Assembly: GCA_023053545.1 (NCBI GenBank)
Contig: JAKZAN010000004.1
Coordinates: 4,154,001-4,218,000, forward strand
Direction: 5' to 3'
From: Lepidurus packardi
Lineage: Eukaryota; Arthropoda; Branchiopoda; Notostraca; Triopsidae
DNA length: 64,000 nucleotides
This document shows positions 1-13,604 of this stretch, piece by piece (position 1 is the stretch's first letter; each line of letters starts with the position of its first letter). The translations under genes were made by a program, and so were the position numbers. The notes under the pieces were generated by a model. It saw only the letters and a program-made list of their open reading frames with translations, was not told where the DNA came from and made no database searches.

Positions 1-1537
1 TCAGGGCCCATAAACACGTTTTACGGTTGTTCCGATTGCTTATATATATATGTATGTGTATATGCAGGCCGCTCCAAACTCTCGGACCCAAAGTTTAATG
101 AACAACTTAATTAGGCCTTGATGAGCCCCGGCACACAAAGTTGGGACGAAGCTGCATCAGACTCTCTCGTTCAGTAGGTAGCAAGTTCGCTGAGTTCGCA
201 TGACACACCACCACAAATCTACCTTGCAAATTACCCAAACTTTTGCTCCAGAAGTCCAAGGGAAAGGTTGTATAATTAAAGGAGTTTTACACTAGACCCC
301 AGCCAAATCTACTGTGGTGTACCTTTTATGACAGGTTTCTCATGGAAGTTTTGCCTTTTCTGGTATACAATCTCACTTTTGCGGGGCTAACCCAACTTCG
401 AGGGGGAGGACAAATTGGTCTTTAGGCCCGGTAAATGAAGTCGTAGAAACCAAAAGAGTCCAAAAAGGGTTTCATACTTTTCTCTACATTTTATTTTTTT
501 TTCTCTCGCTCTAAATATGTCAATTAAGCTTCCAGCTAGATACTTCGAGTTCGGTTCTTTTTCGTGTAAAAGACACAAATGCCCGAAAGTCACATTTCTA
601 TTCCCAAGAAAAACCAATGTTTCTTTTTCTTTTTTAAAAAATAAAAGTTTTTCAAGTAAAATTTTGGGAACGAAAATGGTGAAATTTTAGGTTGGGAACT
701 GAGTTGTAAAGGAAGGAAGAAAGCGAGGTTTTCTACTAAGGTGTGTAATGTTTGGGGTTATGCTAATGGGCGCCAGGTAAAAGCATGAGTTGCAGGATAG
801 GACACGTTTTGTTTTGGTTTGAGAGGCAGTTATGGGGAAAAGGTAGAGGACACAAGGGGCGACACACATGGACATCTTTCACTCCATCTCTTTCCCTGCC
901 TCTAAACAATGAAAGATTTTATTGGCAGCCATAATTTGGCCTTTGACCGCCCCCCAAACCGACAAAGGAGACCGACTGGGCGGCACCTCCTCAAAAAAGC
1001 ATAGCGAGAGATGCAGGAAGCCTTTTGTGGCTATACTCTGGGTACTTCTGGTGCACCCCAAGATTGCCCAGCCCAGTAGCAAGGACAAATTTGCAATCAA
1101 GGGACTTAGGATTTGCAATAGATCCGTGTGACCCGTCCTGGGTCCTTTCTGTCCTAACCCTTGCCGAAAACGCACAACCTAGGTACACTTCGACCCCTTT
1201 TAGCTCTGGGCTACTTAAAAAAAGGCCCTTTTCGTTGTTTCCAGGTCAGAACTCGAGGAAAATCACGTCTCTTCCCAGAGTGTGAGGATTTTCTAGTCTA
1301 TCTTAATCTGCTTTTCAGCAAGGGCTCCACAAACTGTGTGTTTCTTTAATCTTTCCTCATAAGCTTTTAACTTATCCTTTAGGCTTCTTTTTAATAAGTA
1401 TTTTTATTTATTTTTTTGTGACTTTCAAAGTGACTATAAATTTGAAGTCACTTCAATTAAGTTTATCTAGCCATTTTGTTACAAACAAAGGAAAAGATTT
1501 CCTGTATTCCAAGTAGTTCGCTTATTGAACAGCAAAA
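1..1537. other. Intergenic region, no gene recognised
   Basis: Both strands were read and only short open frames without recognisable domains, splice structure or signal peptides were found. A short TA/TG microsatellite lies near position 40-65. The last part is AT-rich and would contain the 3' UTR of the minus-strand TFIIE alpha gene that ends at 1538. Confidence 0.5.
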
Positions 1538-3267
1538 TTAGTCATACATATGGGCGTAGTTTTCTTGGTAGAGCTGGATATAGGCATCTTTTTCTTGTGG
1601 GGTCATCTTGGCAATTAGTTGATCATTGACTTCCTCTAACGGAACGGTCTGATCACCGACTTTGACCATAGGAACTGCCTCGTCTTCGTCACTCTCCATG
1701 ACGCCTACTTCAACTAAAAGTGCTCAGAATTAAAAGATGGGAAACAATGGAAAATATAGCAAATGAGGATAGTTACGGAGATCATCATCCATGGATTCTT
1801 CTTTGGTAGGCTTGAAAAGAGATTGTTGTTCTTCAATCATAACTTCGTCATCGCTGCTGTCATCTTCTCGCAACCCTTTAGATGCCTTATTATCCGCAGC
1901 CACTTTACTTTCATGGGCCAAAAGAACGGACATGATGTCTTCTTGAGTTCTTGACTTATCCGTAGTTACTTCCTGGGAACTGGAGGCCGCCACAACAGCC
2001 TCATCCTAAACCAAAACTATCTTAAACATTTCCCCTGATGTTGCTCAACTTCCAAGCATCACAAGAGCTCGAAAGAACGTTATAAGGACTGGAAGTTACG
2101 AAATATACGGAAAAGAATCACCTCGGTGACTGTTGGAGCAATAACGGTACTCTCCACCATCCAAATTGGTCTTTCTTTGCGTTTCTGGACGGTAGGTGTG
2201 GCAAACTCATCTCCGATTGTGACGTCCACTCGGGTTTCATCCATCTTATCACAAAAAAATAAGCGACTTGTTCGCAGGAAAATAAAAAAAATACAAGATA
2301 GCCTTTGCGACTGGCTTCGCCAGACCAGTTTTCTTGCCCAGGTGCAGTAGATCGCTTCTCCCCAGGTCTAAAACCAAAGAAATTACGATGAATGCCTTTT
2401 CAGGGAAGAAACTTTTAAAGTTTTGATAGCGAATTACCTATGGATATTGGAAAGATCGGTAGGCTCTGGCTCAAGTACAGAAGGTGCTAATCTCACATCT
2501 TCAACTTCTCGTAGTAGTACGTACAAAGGCTCTAATTGTTCATTAAACCGCGCTAGAAGTAATCTAGAGTCTTTTTGAGGCACCGCCGACTGGTCTTCTT
2601 CGACAACTGAACCGCAGATTATGCATCGGAATTCACTTGTGACCACATCAAAAAGTTGGTCTGCCTATACGATAAAAAAAATACCAATGGAACAGTTGCA
2701 GTTGGTAGTTTATAATCACTTCTAAGTCTGTAAAACTCCGTAAGCAGTTTGGACACTTGAAGCTGGCTCGGCTTGTAGCGTCTCTTTCTTCTGTTTCCAT
2801 ACGTTTTCGCATATGGTCCAATTTGTATTTGAGAACATTAACAAAGGTCTAATTTAACATAAAAATAGTAATCATAAGGCAATGAGGTAAACTGAAAGAG
2901 TGGTTTACTTTGTAATTAATGTAATAGTAGTTGACTTTCTGGGCTTTTCCATCTGGCCCAGTCTCCATTTTAAGCTTGACTTGCAGAAACTTATCACTTC
3001 TTAATGTAGAGATTCGGGCACGTAGCATTTTTTTTTCAAACTTCAAGAAATCGCATATATCATCTTCTTTCATACCTAAAGTATAACCACTTGATTAGTT
3101 CCGTACAGGGCGCAAAAGGAATAATTTAATCGAGATTACTACTTACAAGGATTCCTAACAAGCATGTCTATGATAAGACTATCTTCTATGGAATAAAAGC
3201 CTCTTACAACAAGTCGCGCTAGTTGTTTAAGTGTGCTAGGGACTTCTGTAAGCAAAACTTCGTTCAT
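1538..3267 (-). CDS. GTF2E1: General transcription factor IIE subunit alpha (TFIIE-alpha), 8 coding exons
   Basis: Large subunit of TFIIE, which joins the RNA polymerase II pre-initiation complex, recruits TFIIH and helps promoter opening in the nucleus. Eight exons join in frame to 411 residues: 3147-3267, 2909-3075, 2720-2848, 2438-2664, 2295-2367, 2122-2244, 1777-2005 and 1538-1704. The N-terminus ([20 protein letters not shown]) and the [14 protein letters not shown] segment form the winged helix. A C4 zinc ribbon (CPNC then CIIC) is split between exons 3 and 4, and the [11 protein letters not shown] segment follows. The tail is acidic and ends in the conserved [10 protein letters not shown] block. 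Length and domain order match the human protein (439 residues from memory). The start is the only ATG in frame before the conserved block. The exon 5/6 junction at 2245-2294 is a short 50-nt intron and is the least certain one. Confidence 0.96.
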
Positions 3268-3568
3268 GATGCAGAAGTTGATAGCTAATTACAAATTAGT
3301 TAGTAGTCAAATTTCGTTTTCTTAATAAAAAACAAATCCTTCGTATTCTTTTCTTTCTGTAAATTATCCTCTGAAATTGGATAAAATAATTTATGAAACT
3401 CAGAAAGTAAACAAAATATAAACACCTTTCTTATGATCGATTGTCAAAAGTAGGGAACATATTAGTTGATCGATTATTTAAGCTAAAAGTCGTACTTTGG
3501 CACTGAGAACAACATACAGGTGTTCTTTACCCGACAAATTTAAGTTAAGTTTCAAATTTCTATTTTAG

Positions 3569-3986
3569 ATGCCTGCAAAAAGACAGCGCCTCCTCCTAAG
3601 GAAAGTACATTGCCAAACTTAACAGACGAGACTGGTATTACATACTCCAGTATTTCTCGACGAATGGAAGACAAAACTATTTCTTACAGCTCGAAGGTGA
3701 AGTTCAGCGACTACGGGATGCACTTATCAATTTGGAAATCGGAAGGAATTTCGAGTCTGCTGCGCAAAGAATGCTATCCTGTGACAATGGAATCGGTGGT
3801 CTTGAACTACAAAGAGGGCTCGTCAGCACAGAAGTTAATATGAAAGACCGTAGAAGGATGTTTCTGCGAGCTTCTAAAAGAAAAGAAGGTGAGGAAATCG
3901 GAGAAACTATATATGAATTGATGACCAAATACCCATGCTTCCTATCAGCTCAATTGTTTTCTCGAAAAATGGTTGAAACATCCTGA
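3569..3986 (+). CDS. Unrecognised small basic, helical protein; two-exon model
   Basis: I do not recognise this gene. An ATG at 3569 opens 12 basic codons (3569-3604) followed by a GT donor. A good acceptor (tttcttacag) ends an 85-nt intron at 3689, and joining to 3690-3986 keeps the frame and gives about 110 residues. The joined part has a heptad-like helix (LEGEVQRLRDALINLEIG) and a basic stretch (KDRRRMFLRASKRK). The gene starts about 300 bp from the TFIIE-alpha start in the opposite direction, so the two could share a divergent promoter. Another donor-like site (gaag|gtgagg) lies at about 3889-3890, so the C-terminal 30 residues may be wrong. It could also be a lineage-specific orphan or spurious. 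Confidence 0.35.
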
Positions 3987-4445
3987 ACTAGCATGTATGC
4001 GTGGTGACGCCAAAACTGTGAAGTGCCGTTGATTTCTTTTTCTTTAACTTGCCGGTGGACATTCCACGACTTCAATGTATTCTACAAACGACCCGATTGC
4101 TTCCCAAAATTTCCTGCTGGATATGTTTCAGTTGGCGAAAAGAACTAGGATGTGAAAACATCTGCGAAAATATTGAAACGCCTTTTCAAATGGCAATTCA
4201 ATGACGACCAGTTAGATAAGATAAGCTTCCAATTTGCTGTGCAGCTTGTGAAGGGTAGGAGCAAGTTTAATTTCGTGGGTTTTTTAACTGTATCTGTTTC
4301 ACTACGGTATATGATCATCAAGCAAAGCCGTGTTATAAGCACAGTTGTTAGCCCACGTTTTTATGTCCATCACAAGGAACTTTTTTTTGGAAAGGAAAGA
4401 AATTACACTAGCAAAGAAGTCAAGCAAAGTACGCATTTCATGATA
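3987..4445. other. Spacer, likely 3' UTR sequence
   Basis: This stretch separates the small plus-strand gene from the ataxin-3 stop codon. A longer plus frame crosses it (4152-4490) but begins just after a stop, has no plausible ATG and overlaps the ataxin-3 exon antisense. I see no supported gene. Confidence 0.45.
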
Positions 4446-5659
4446 TCAAGCATCTTGGTTTTGCGTGCTAGCATTCTCAAAACGAGCTAATCGCTGTTGG
4501 CGGATGAAAGTCTGAGATTCAATGGAATCTGTTGCAGCTAAGTTGGAAATCGGTGTAGGGGTACTTGCTTCGGCTTGCAAACTCAGTTCAATTGCTTTCC
4601 GTAGGTCGTCGTCGGATGAAATGGAATGACCTGATTGTGCCGGTTCGGCACTACTGCCGGGATTCGTAAAGATTCCGCTTCTTCTCGACTCAGCCATGCT
4701 CATTTGAATGACTCGTTCAAGACTTTCGCGCTCTTCTTCTTCCTCAAACTCTCGCCGACTCATTTCTAACGTCTGCTTCAGAATTTCTGCTTCCACCGGG
4801 TCCTCTTCTTGCGAAGGCGCAGTTTCAGTGGGGACTAGTAGTCGAGGTTTAACAACTTGAACGGCTGGGTTAAGTTTCAAGTGATTGTTAGCTTCGCAAT
4901 TGGGAAAGTTACCCACAACCACAAATATGGAATATCCTGGCATATACACACTATTATTACAGAAGATATTGCAAATCCGTAGACTTATACCTTCTTGTAA
5001 AAGTTGAGCCAGGAATAAAGTGACGTAACTATCAGACAACAGCTCCGGACTTGAGAGTAAAGAATTCAAATTGAACCACTGATAGCCCAACTTGCGTATA
5101 GTTAACCAGTGATCACGATAATTGCATATGAAGGCTTGCTCCTCACTAGAAATGGAAGTTTAGTAATAAAACTATATCGTTCAAGTCTACAGCATCTTTT
5201 TACGGAGGATTTGTTCTGGCTTTGACCGCTTTAGGGTCTGAACTGGTGTAGGGAATTAATTCCAAGCCCCAAACTGCCAAAGCACTGCTAATGACTTGTA
5301 TAGAAAAATACCCACTGTCATCCACATTCCCTGATGGTTGCTTAAATTACAGTAAAAATTAGGACGCTAAAATAACGGTGACAAGAAAATTGTAAATACT
5401 TGTAGGAATTTTTCGTAGTCATCAGAATTAATGCCAGCTTCAGCCATTCTTCTTCTTTCTTCTTCATCCATTTGACTGCCAATAGTCGCTAAATCTACGG
5501 CAGTGAAATATGGGCCTTGTAGTAATGCATTCAAACAATGTTGAGCACATAAAGATCCTTGTTGCTGAAAAACACATAAATAAAAGAATTAAAACACGCG
5601 ACAACGAAAAAAAGTTACTAGCTTTTTCTTATTACCTTTTCATGAAATACTGACTCCAT
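4446..5659 (-). CDS. ATXN3: Ataxin-3 (Josephin-family deubiquitinase) without a polyglutamine tract
   Basis: Cysteine protease that trims ubiquitin chains and works with VCP/p97 in protein quality control, in nucleus and cytosol. Exon 1 (5636-5659) gives MESVFHEK. Exon 2 (5400-5564) carries the catalytic cysteine in QQGSLCAQHCLN, and later exons carry the catalytic histidine (NYRDHWLTIRKLG) and asparagine (QWFNLNSLL). Helical ubiquitin-interacting motifs follow: EILKQTLEMSRREFE, RESLERVIQMSMAESRR and DDLRKAIELSLQAE. An intron at 4937-4990 is 54 nt and lacks stops, so it can also be read through (LLQEG|YSIFVV is the conserved joined form). The C-terminus has no CAG/Q repeat, unlike human ATXN3. 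The gene lies head-to-tail downstream of CDK8, about 300 bp away. Confidence 0.95.
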
Positions 5660-5962
5660 TACAGCAGTTAGCTGTCTCGTAGTATGAAGCTTGTCTTGTT
5701 TAGGATTTCGGCTTTAAAGATTGCAAGTTTGCACACACCCAAAAATCTCCAATCTTGTTATTAACTGTGTTAGTCTTTACGTCCGCTTTAGACTTGTGGC
5801 GCTTTGGTAGCCTAGAAATTTTTATAAAAGGTAGACTAGTTCATTGGTTTAAAACCACAAAGTGTTTTTATACTGAATTTGAAAAAAGGTGGACATTTTT
5901 TTACAAAAGAAACTATATTAGCTAAATTGTAAAGACAGTTAAAGATACACAATTTACAGAGG

Positions 5963-7925
<1,963 letters not shown>

Positions 7926-7966
7926 TTCGCAGTTGTGAGCATCAAATTCTCTTACAATTTCCAGAA

Positions 7967-8173
7967 CCTATGCTATACAAAAAGCTCGATTAATAGAACT
8001 TGTGAACTGAAATAAAATGTATACTTTACTTAATTTAAGGAATGGGTACACCCAAATAAACTATAAAATCCTTGATTTATTTACAAGAATTGACGTACCC
8101 AATCACTATCAGTATCACAATACATACTAAAGCTTGCCACAGCCTCTTTCCAGTTCCCAGAACGTGCTGCCCC
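7967..8173 (-). other. Possible upstream coding exon of CDK8 (N-terminal extension or upstream fusion)
   Basis: Minus-strand segment 8099-8173 sits between an AG acceptor and a GTACGT donor and is open in phase 0 (25 codons, including SGNWKEAVASF and MYCDTDSDW). It joins in phase to 7967, where 14 more codons ([14 protein letters not shown]) lead straight into the CDK8 ATG with no stop. There is an in-frame ATG in the upstream segment. It may be a 5' UTR that happens to be open, an alternative CDK8 start, or the end of another protein. I cannot decide from sequence. Confidence 0.3.
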
Positions 8174-8425
8174 CTACAGAATTAGAAAGTCCGGAAGAAC
8201 TAGAAAACGCAATTGAATGTAGCGACCATTAGGACATTTGTTTTATCGGAATGTTTTTTTGTGTTGTATAGAGTTATTTATTTAGAACCGTAAAATTATA
8301 CTTACGAAGTAAGTAATATAAATAATTATTAGATACAGTGATACCTCAAATGATTACTCAAATTACGAAATTATCGGTTTTGCTTAGGAAATGAAGCGTC
8401 TATATATAAATGCTTCATGTTTAAC

Positions 8426-8459
8426 TTGTCTAACTAAAGCTATAGCTTCAGTTAGACAA
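8426..8459. repeat. 34-bp near-perfect palindrome
   Basis: The two halves of this AT-rich segment are reverse complements (arms begin TTGTCTAACT and end AGTTAGACAA, centre AGCTATAGCT) with one mismatched pair. It lies about 500 bp upstream of the CDK8 start. It could be a regulatory dyad, a hairpin or a remnant of a small inverted-repeat element. Confidence 0.7.
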
Positions 8460-9291
8460 TTACATTAATTTGGTATGCAATTATAAGGATACAGTAAATA
8501 CTGCTAGAAATAACATTATTTGTAAGAGCATACAATACATTAATTAGAAACTTCTGTCTTAAATACTTAAATTTAACTCTAAAGCTGTTTCCTCATGTAT
8601 TGTTATCTAAAAATACTATATTACGCATGGGGTAGGGAGAATTTCAAATATCGCCAGGTATGCGACCTATTTCCCCTCTTTTGAGTATACATAATTGACA
8701 GTTGACCCTCCACAACGTCTTTGGCTTTTATGGTTGGTACAGCCTTTTTCTCCCGTTTCTTTTTCTAAATTAGACACCGGCTGCAAAAACTGTCCAGTTC
8801 ACAATGAGGTGTAAAATAACGACAAGACAAAATTACTCTCACTATTGCACACTTTCTAGTCGAAGTAACCGGTACGAAGCGTTTAAATGCGAATTCCATA
8901 ATCGACCTGAAGGCTGATTTTGCAAAAGTATTGAATTGCTAAGGGCAAACTTTCCAATACTTGAGTGGTAATAATAAAACTCCTAAAATGGCACTTCATA
9001 AAGCATGGCAGGGACGGATAGGAATGATTCCATTGCCTTGTTTTTATAATTCGTACTTATCTAAAACGAGGTATAGAAGACTCACAGCTTAAATCAAGAA
9101 CAACTTACGACACAATGGATAAAGGAGCAAGGGGGAATGAGATGAGTAGTCGCAGCGAGTGCCAGGTATTTACAAGGGTGAGAAACGGTTGACAGATGGA
9201 AGATGTGCATAGACAGCGTGCTTTCACTTCATCTAGCCTCGGTTGTAAAAATCCGCAATGGCATTTTTCAGCTACCTTCTCTCCTTTCAAG

Positions 9292-9536
9292 TCATTCCGC
9301 GATCGCCTTGTGGTGGTGTTTCCGCAGTAATGCATAATTCCACTTCCATACTGTTATGAAATGAACACTTGGGTCTACTTGGCAGAACGCTTTCATTTCC
9401 TCATATTTCGCTAGAACATGAAGATGCTTCACATATGCTTTGATGAAGCCATCTGTCAGGAATTTCATTAAAGCGCCCTTCAATTTCTCTGACAAATACT
9501 TTAGGTTTAAAACTTCCTTGTTTGCATTTAGCTATT
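9292..9536 (-). other. Orphan open frame, possibly an exon
   Basis: The minus strand is open for about 80 codons immediately after a TAG that could serve as an acceptor. It contains helix-like sequence (LNLKYLSEKLKGALMKFLTD, AYVKHLHVLAKYEEMKAFC) and stops after HHHKAIAE. I do not recognise it and see no partner exon. It could be an exon of an unknown gene, a decayed gene or chance. Confidence 0.15.
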
Positions 9537-12500
9537 GGACTATACTTTGAGTTTCTAGGCCGCAATAAGACTAAAAACATATTATGGAAATGAAGTTCTA
9601 TCAATGTCTACTTAAGCGTATAGTTCGAGCCGACACTGAAAGAGTAAACGTCCATATGGCTGAGGTAATGGATAAATTTGTCAATTAGAAGGCTTAATAT
9701 GGGGCATGAAATATTTTGGATGATTTTCTTCCGGCATTTTAGGGATGGCTGCGAATGTAAATGGCGCGGCCGAGTATTCTTGTTACATAACGGAAAGAAA
9801 TGCGATTCCGAGAACAACAGTAAGCAGAATCCGTTTTTAAGTTTGAGAAGTTGTTCGTGGCAGCGAAAAAAGGTATGCACACGTACGGAAGCCTAATGAA
9901 GGTGACTGCAGGCAGTAATTCACGTCTGGAGCAAGACAATTTATGGAAGCTGAGCAGTTGCGTAGTGTCGCGAGATGCACCTGCAGACAAACGCTCCGGT
10001 TTTTACGAAAAGGGGTTCTTCGAGAACGGTTTAACTTTAAAAGCATCTCGATTCGCCCTGCGGTTTTGTCTTTTTCTTCGCTGTTTACCTTTGACAACCC
10101 CGAAGGTCCCAGTTTCTGCCCCGATTTAACGCTCTAACACTAGTCTTTTTTTACCTTTGGTAATTACGGCGAAATATGTATTCGCGTGTCTTCATATATG
10201 TTGGGAGTTAAACTTGTGGGATGATAGAACGTCGAGGAAACTGAGTTATAGCTCAACTATTCATGTTTCCGCAAGTATTGTTGGCCCTTGCTTCGAAAAA
10301 AAAAATACAAGACGAGGGTGTAAATCATTACCAAAAAATCTTAAGAAGTTATGTTAATGGGCTTATTAAAACTTCGTTGTATACTCTGCGCGTGCGCGAC
10401 ATGCTTGATGTCGTTTGAGAGAATAACAAAAGGCAACAAAAGTGATTAAATCTTTCAACTCGTTTTATATGGATAAAGAGATTCGCAAGTTTGTAAGGTT
10501 CAAAGTATGCGCAATGGTTAGAATGCGATGGAGACAGGCGTGTCTGAAAAAAGCATTGGTTGAGCAACTTACAGGCTTGCGTAAATCCTTGTCAAGATGT
10601 GTGGGAGGTTTTTGCATAGGAAATTCTTGATTCAAATTGATCTCTTTTTCACCTGCTGTTACAAAAGCACGTGGGTTCTCAGAGAACCATCTCGCACGTT
10701 CCTAGACTTCCTTATAGTGCGCTGATGCTGCGTAGTATTCCGTAGACCTTGCCAAAAGAGCCAAAAAGGACACCTGTTTTATACCTTTTCCAACCTGTCG
10801 CTTAGTATTTAGACGAAGGTTAACCAGACACCTCCAAACACCAGCTTACTAACGCCAGCAGTACAAATCTAGGCAGCTCTTGTTTCCTAAAAGTTTTGGC
10901 CGGGAGAGAAAAAAAATCGGTTCGTATTTCGATAACTAACCTACTTAGCGGGGAACGCAGAAAATACTTATTTTTCAAAGGAGCTATTAATCTAGGTTGC
11001 TAATATGTTTTTTTCCTTTTTCCGTGAGATATGCGAATGGGGTTATTGAGGCAACAAACGTGAAAGAAACAAGCTCTTTGAGGCGTGTTCATCTTCACGT
11101 AACGTGACGTAGAAGGTTGACAGATCGGGGCTTGTTTCGGTACTTTCTGGTGCCCTTAATTACTTGAATTTAAATCGTATAAAGATTAATGTTTTATTAA
11201 TATCGGATAATTTGACATTTTGTTTCAATTATTTCGGTTGGTATACTTCATTGCAATGTTTTGTCTTTGGAAAATTTAGTTTTCAAGGTTCCTATGTCTT
11301 CAAAGTCTCTTTCCCCGGTAGGAGGAAAGAAAATTCAGTACAGAGCCCAAAAGCAAATGAAAACTCAAAAAAAAATATGGCCTCCCGTCTGTTTTTAGCG
11401 AGGGTATCGAAATAACAATAGCTTTTCTCGATCTCGTTATAGTGGAGGTGTGTGTGTCTCATTATTCTCTCCTCTGTCCTCTGCCTGGCTCAGCTTCTTT
11501 GAATGTCATTCTTTCTCGTCTTTTTTTTTTCTTTTTTTAACCATTAAAAAAGTATTAAAGCTGCCCAGTTTTTTCGCGGGGGTTTCGCTTTCATTGCGGG
11601 AACAAAAACTGGGTGGGTTACTAGCTGCGATGCTACCCTCCCCTTCCTGATTTGTGGTGCCATCAACGTCGTCTGTAGCGGAGACGGCGCTCGGCCAAGA
11701 CGGATGCGTCGCATGTGGGTTTACTCTTACCATGCTATAAGTGTGGGAAGCCAGAGAATTATACCTCTGCCCTTGATATTTCACCCTGTGTGTTGCTTTT
11801 TTGCTTTTCCCGCACTCTGTCTTAGTCCATTTTTTGCCACACTTTTCTCATTTAAATTTCTTTGCTCCTTTCCGCTTTTTTCGTTTTTTTCGTTTTTTCC
11901 TGTGTTCTTTTTTCTTCAGCAGCCACTGAATTGTGGATGCTATAGACCCAAACAGGCAGTAGTGTGTAGTCCCCATTGCGCTCAAGTGACATGACTGTTT
12001 GTCTTCATTCGTGATTTCATGCGTGATGATGAAAATGAAGATGGGAAGCCATTCCAGACCCCAAAACATACGAGACAGGCTTATGTAACGGACGACCGGA
12101 CTGAGCGGAACGTTATGGCAGCACAAATTACGCTTCATTCTTTTATTTTTGATTTGCTTTTTTCTGTTAGTGGAAGGGAAATTGAGAGCAAATATAGCTA
12201 ATCAGTCAACTTGACGCTAAACTTGGGGAATTGCGATAGGAAGTTTTAGGTTGAGGCTGTGGTTATTTCTTGCTAACTTTTAAAGTAGGAAAGTAGGAAA
12301 CGATGATGAATGAGGAGCCTAGGACTGACATAAAGCGACGTTCGGAAGGGGCGATGGCCAGCGTTGTAACAGTTATGCCAGTAAGGTAACGGGCTCCAAA
12401 GAGACAGGCAAAGCGAGTTAGAAGGAGAGAGAGCTAGAACTAAAGAGACGTCGGGAACATGTTCCAGGTCGTAAGTCATGCTTTACATACTTTGGCGTCT

Positions 12501-13604
12501 GTGTTATCTCTCTTCTCCTTGTGAATGCAATGCTGTGTGCCCCCGCAGGTGCGATGCGATGAGGAAAAGATGGGGGGCTGGAGTTCACAGCTTGTCACAT
12601 CTATTACCTTATTTCTTTCCTTCAAAATCTAAGACGCCGCCGCTTTTATTAGAAGTGTTGTGGATGGTAGAGGTTCCAAATTCAACTCGACAATGAAAAG
12701 CCTGAGCCACGGCCGAAACATTGTCCTATGTTTATGTGTAGCCTATACGTTCAAAGCCATAATGTCACTAGTCGAGTTTTCCGCGACGCTCCATTTGTTG
12801 AGTATCAGCACTATCGAAAGCAGCCAACTAGACCAGCTGTTATGGCGGAGTCAGGAGTCACGGCAAGAGTGCCAATACTCCCTCAGCCGAGGAAGAGAAT
12901 TTTCAGTGTTGTTTCACTGCCTGCTGGCCGGGAATTTTAGAAGTCCCATACAAACCTCTTGCTTATACATTCAAATTTCAGATTTACTTTGCACAATTCT
13001 CTATCATTCTGGTTTGAAATAAAATGATTTGTTCTCTCTCTTCTCTCACGATTTTGGGAGTAGTGAGCGTAGTACCTGTATTGACGCTCCTAGCCTTGGC
13101 CACTGTCACTTTTACGGTCACTTTTCTGGATTTGTATTTTTTTAAGGTAAAAAGTGCTTAATATATGTTAGGTGTTGAATATTTTCGGAGAAGACTGTTA
13201 AGACGTAGTATAAGGGCATGAATAAGACGTAGATCGACCTGGTGAGAGAAAGGAGAAAAAGTCAGGTTGGGAGTAGTGAGCCTGGTCTTGACCTTTTAAG
13301 ATAATTGTTTGTTGATTCTAGATTCCTTTGGGTGTTGAGTTCAATCGAGGGTAATGAGGATGCCCCGCATGGCGTTCGTAAATGAGAGCCACACAAAGTT
13401 TTTAAAAGTAGCCTTTTTGAAAGTAGTTCAAAAAGTTTGAAAGTAGTTCGGTTCAAAAGAAAACAAATCGCTGAATCGAAAGTAATGTATTTAATTTTAG
13501 CAAATGTAAGGAATTTCGTTAATACACCATAAACCAAATAGCGAAATAGCGGATTAACAGGATTTGGAAGCGAATCGGAAGGAATGGTTGGCGAATGCAG
13601 ACGT

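Larger units (their letters stand above)
8180..13604. other. Long non-coding stretch
   Basis: No conserved gene was recognised on either strand across about 5.4 kb. The most protein-like piece is the minus frame around 9292-9536, listed separately. The rest contains poly-T and CT-rich stretches (about 11510-11540 and 11870-11910) and short unsupported open frames. Part is presumably 5' sequence of CDK8 and 3' sequence of the gene that ends at 13605. Confidence 0.45.

Noticed and set aside
4152..4490. 112-codon plus-strand frame
   Set aside because: It starts after a stop without an ATG, runs antisense into the ataxin-3 last exon and has no recognisable features.
12660..13022. 120-codon plus-strand frame
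   Set aside because: A second frame of similar length overlaps it. Neither has domains, a signal peptide or splice support.
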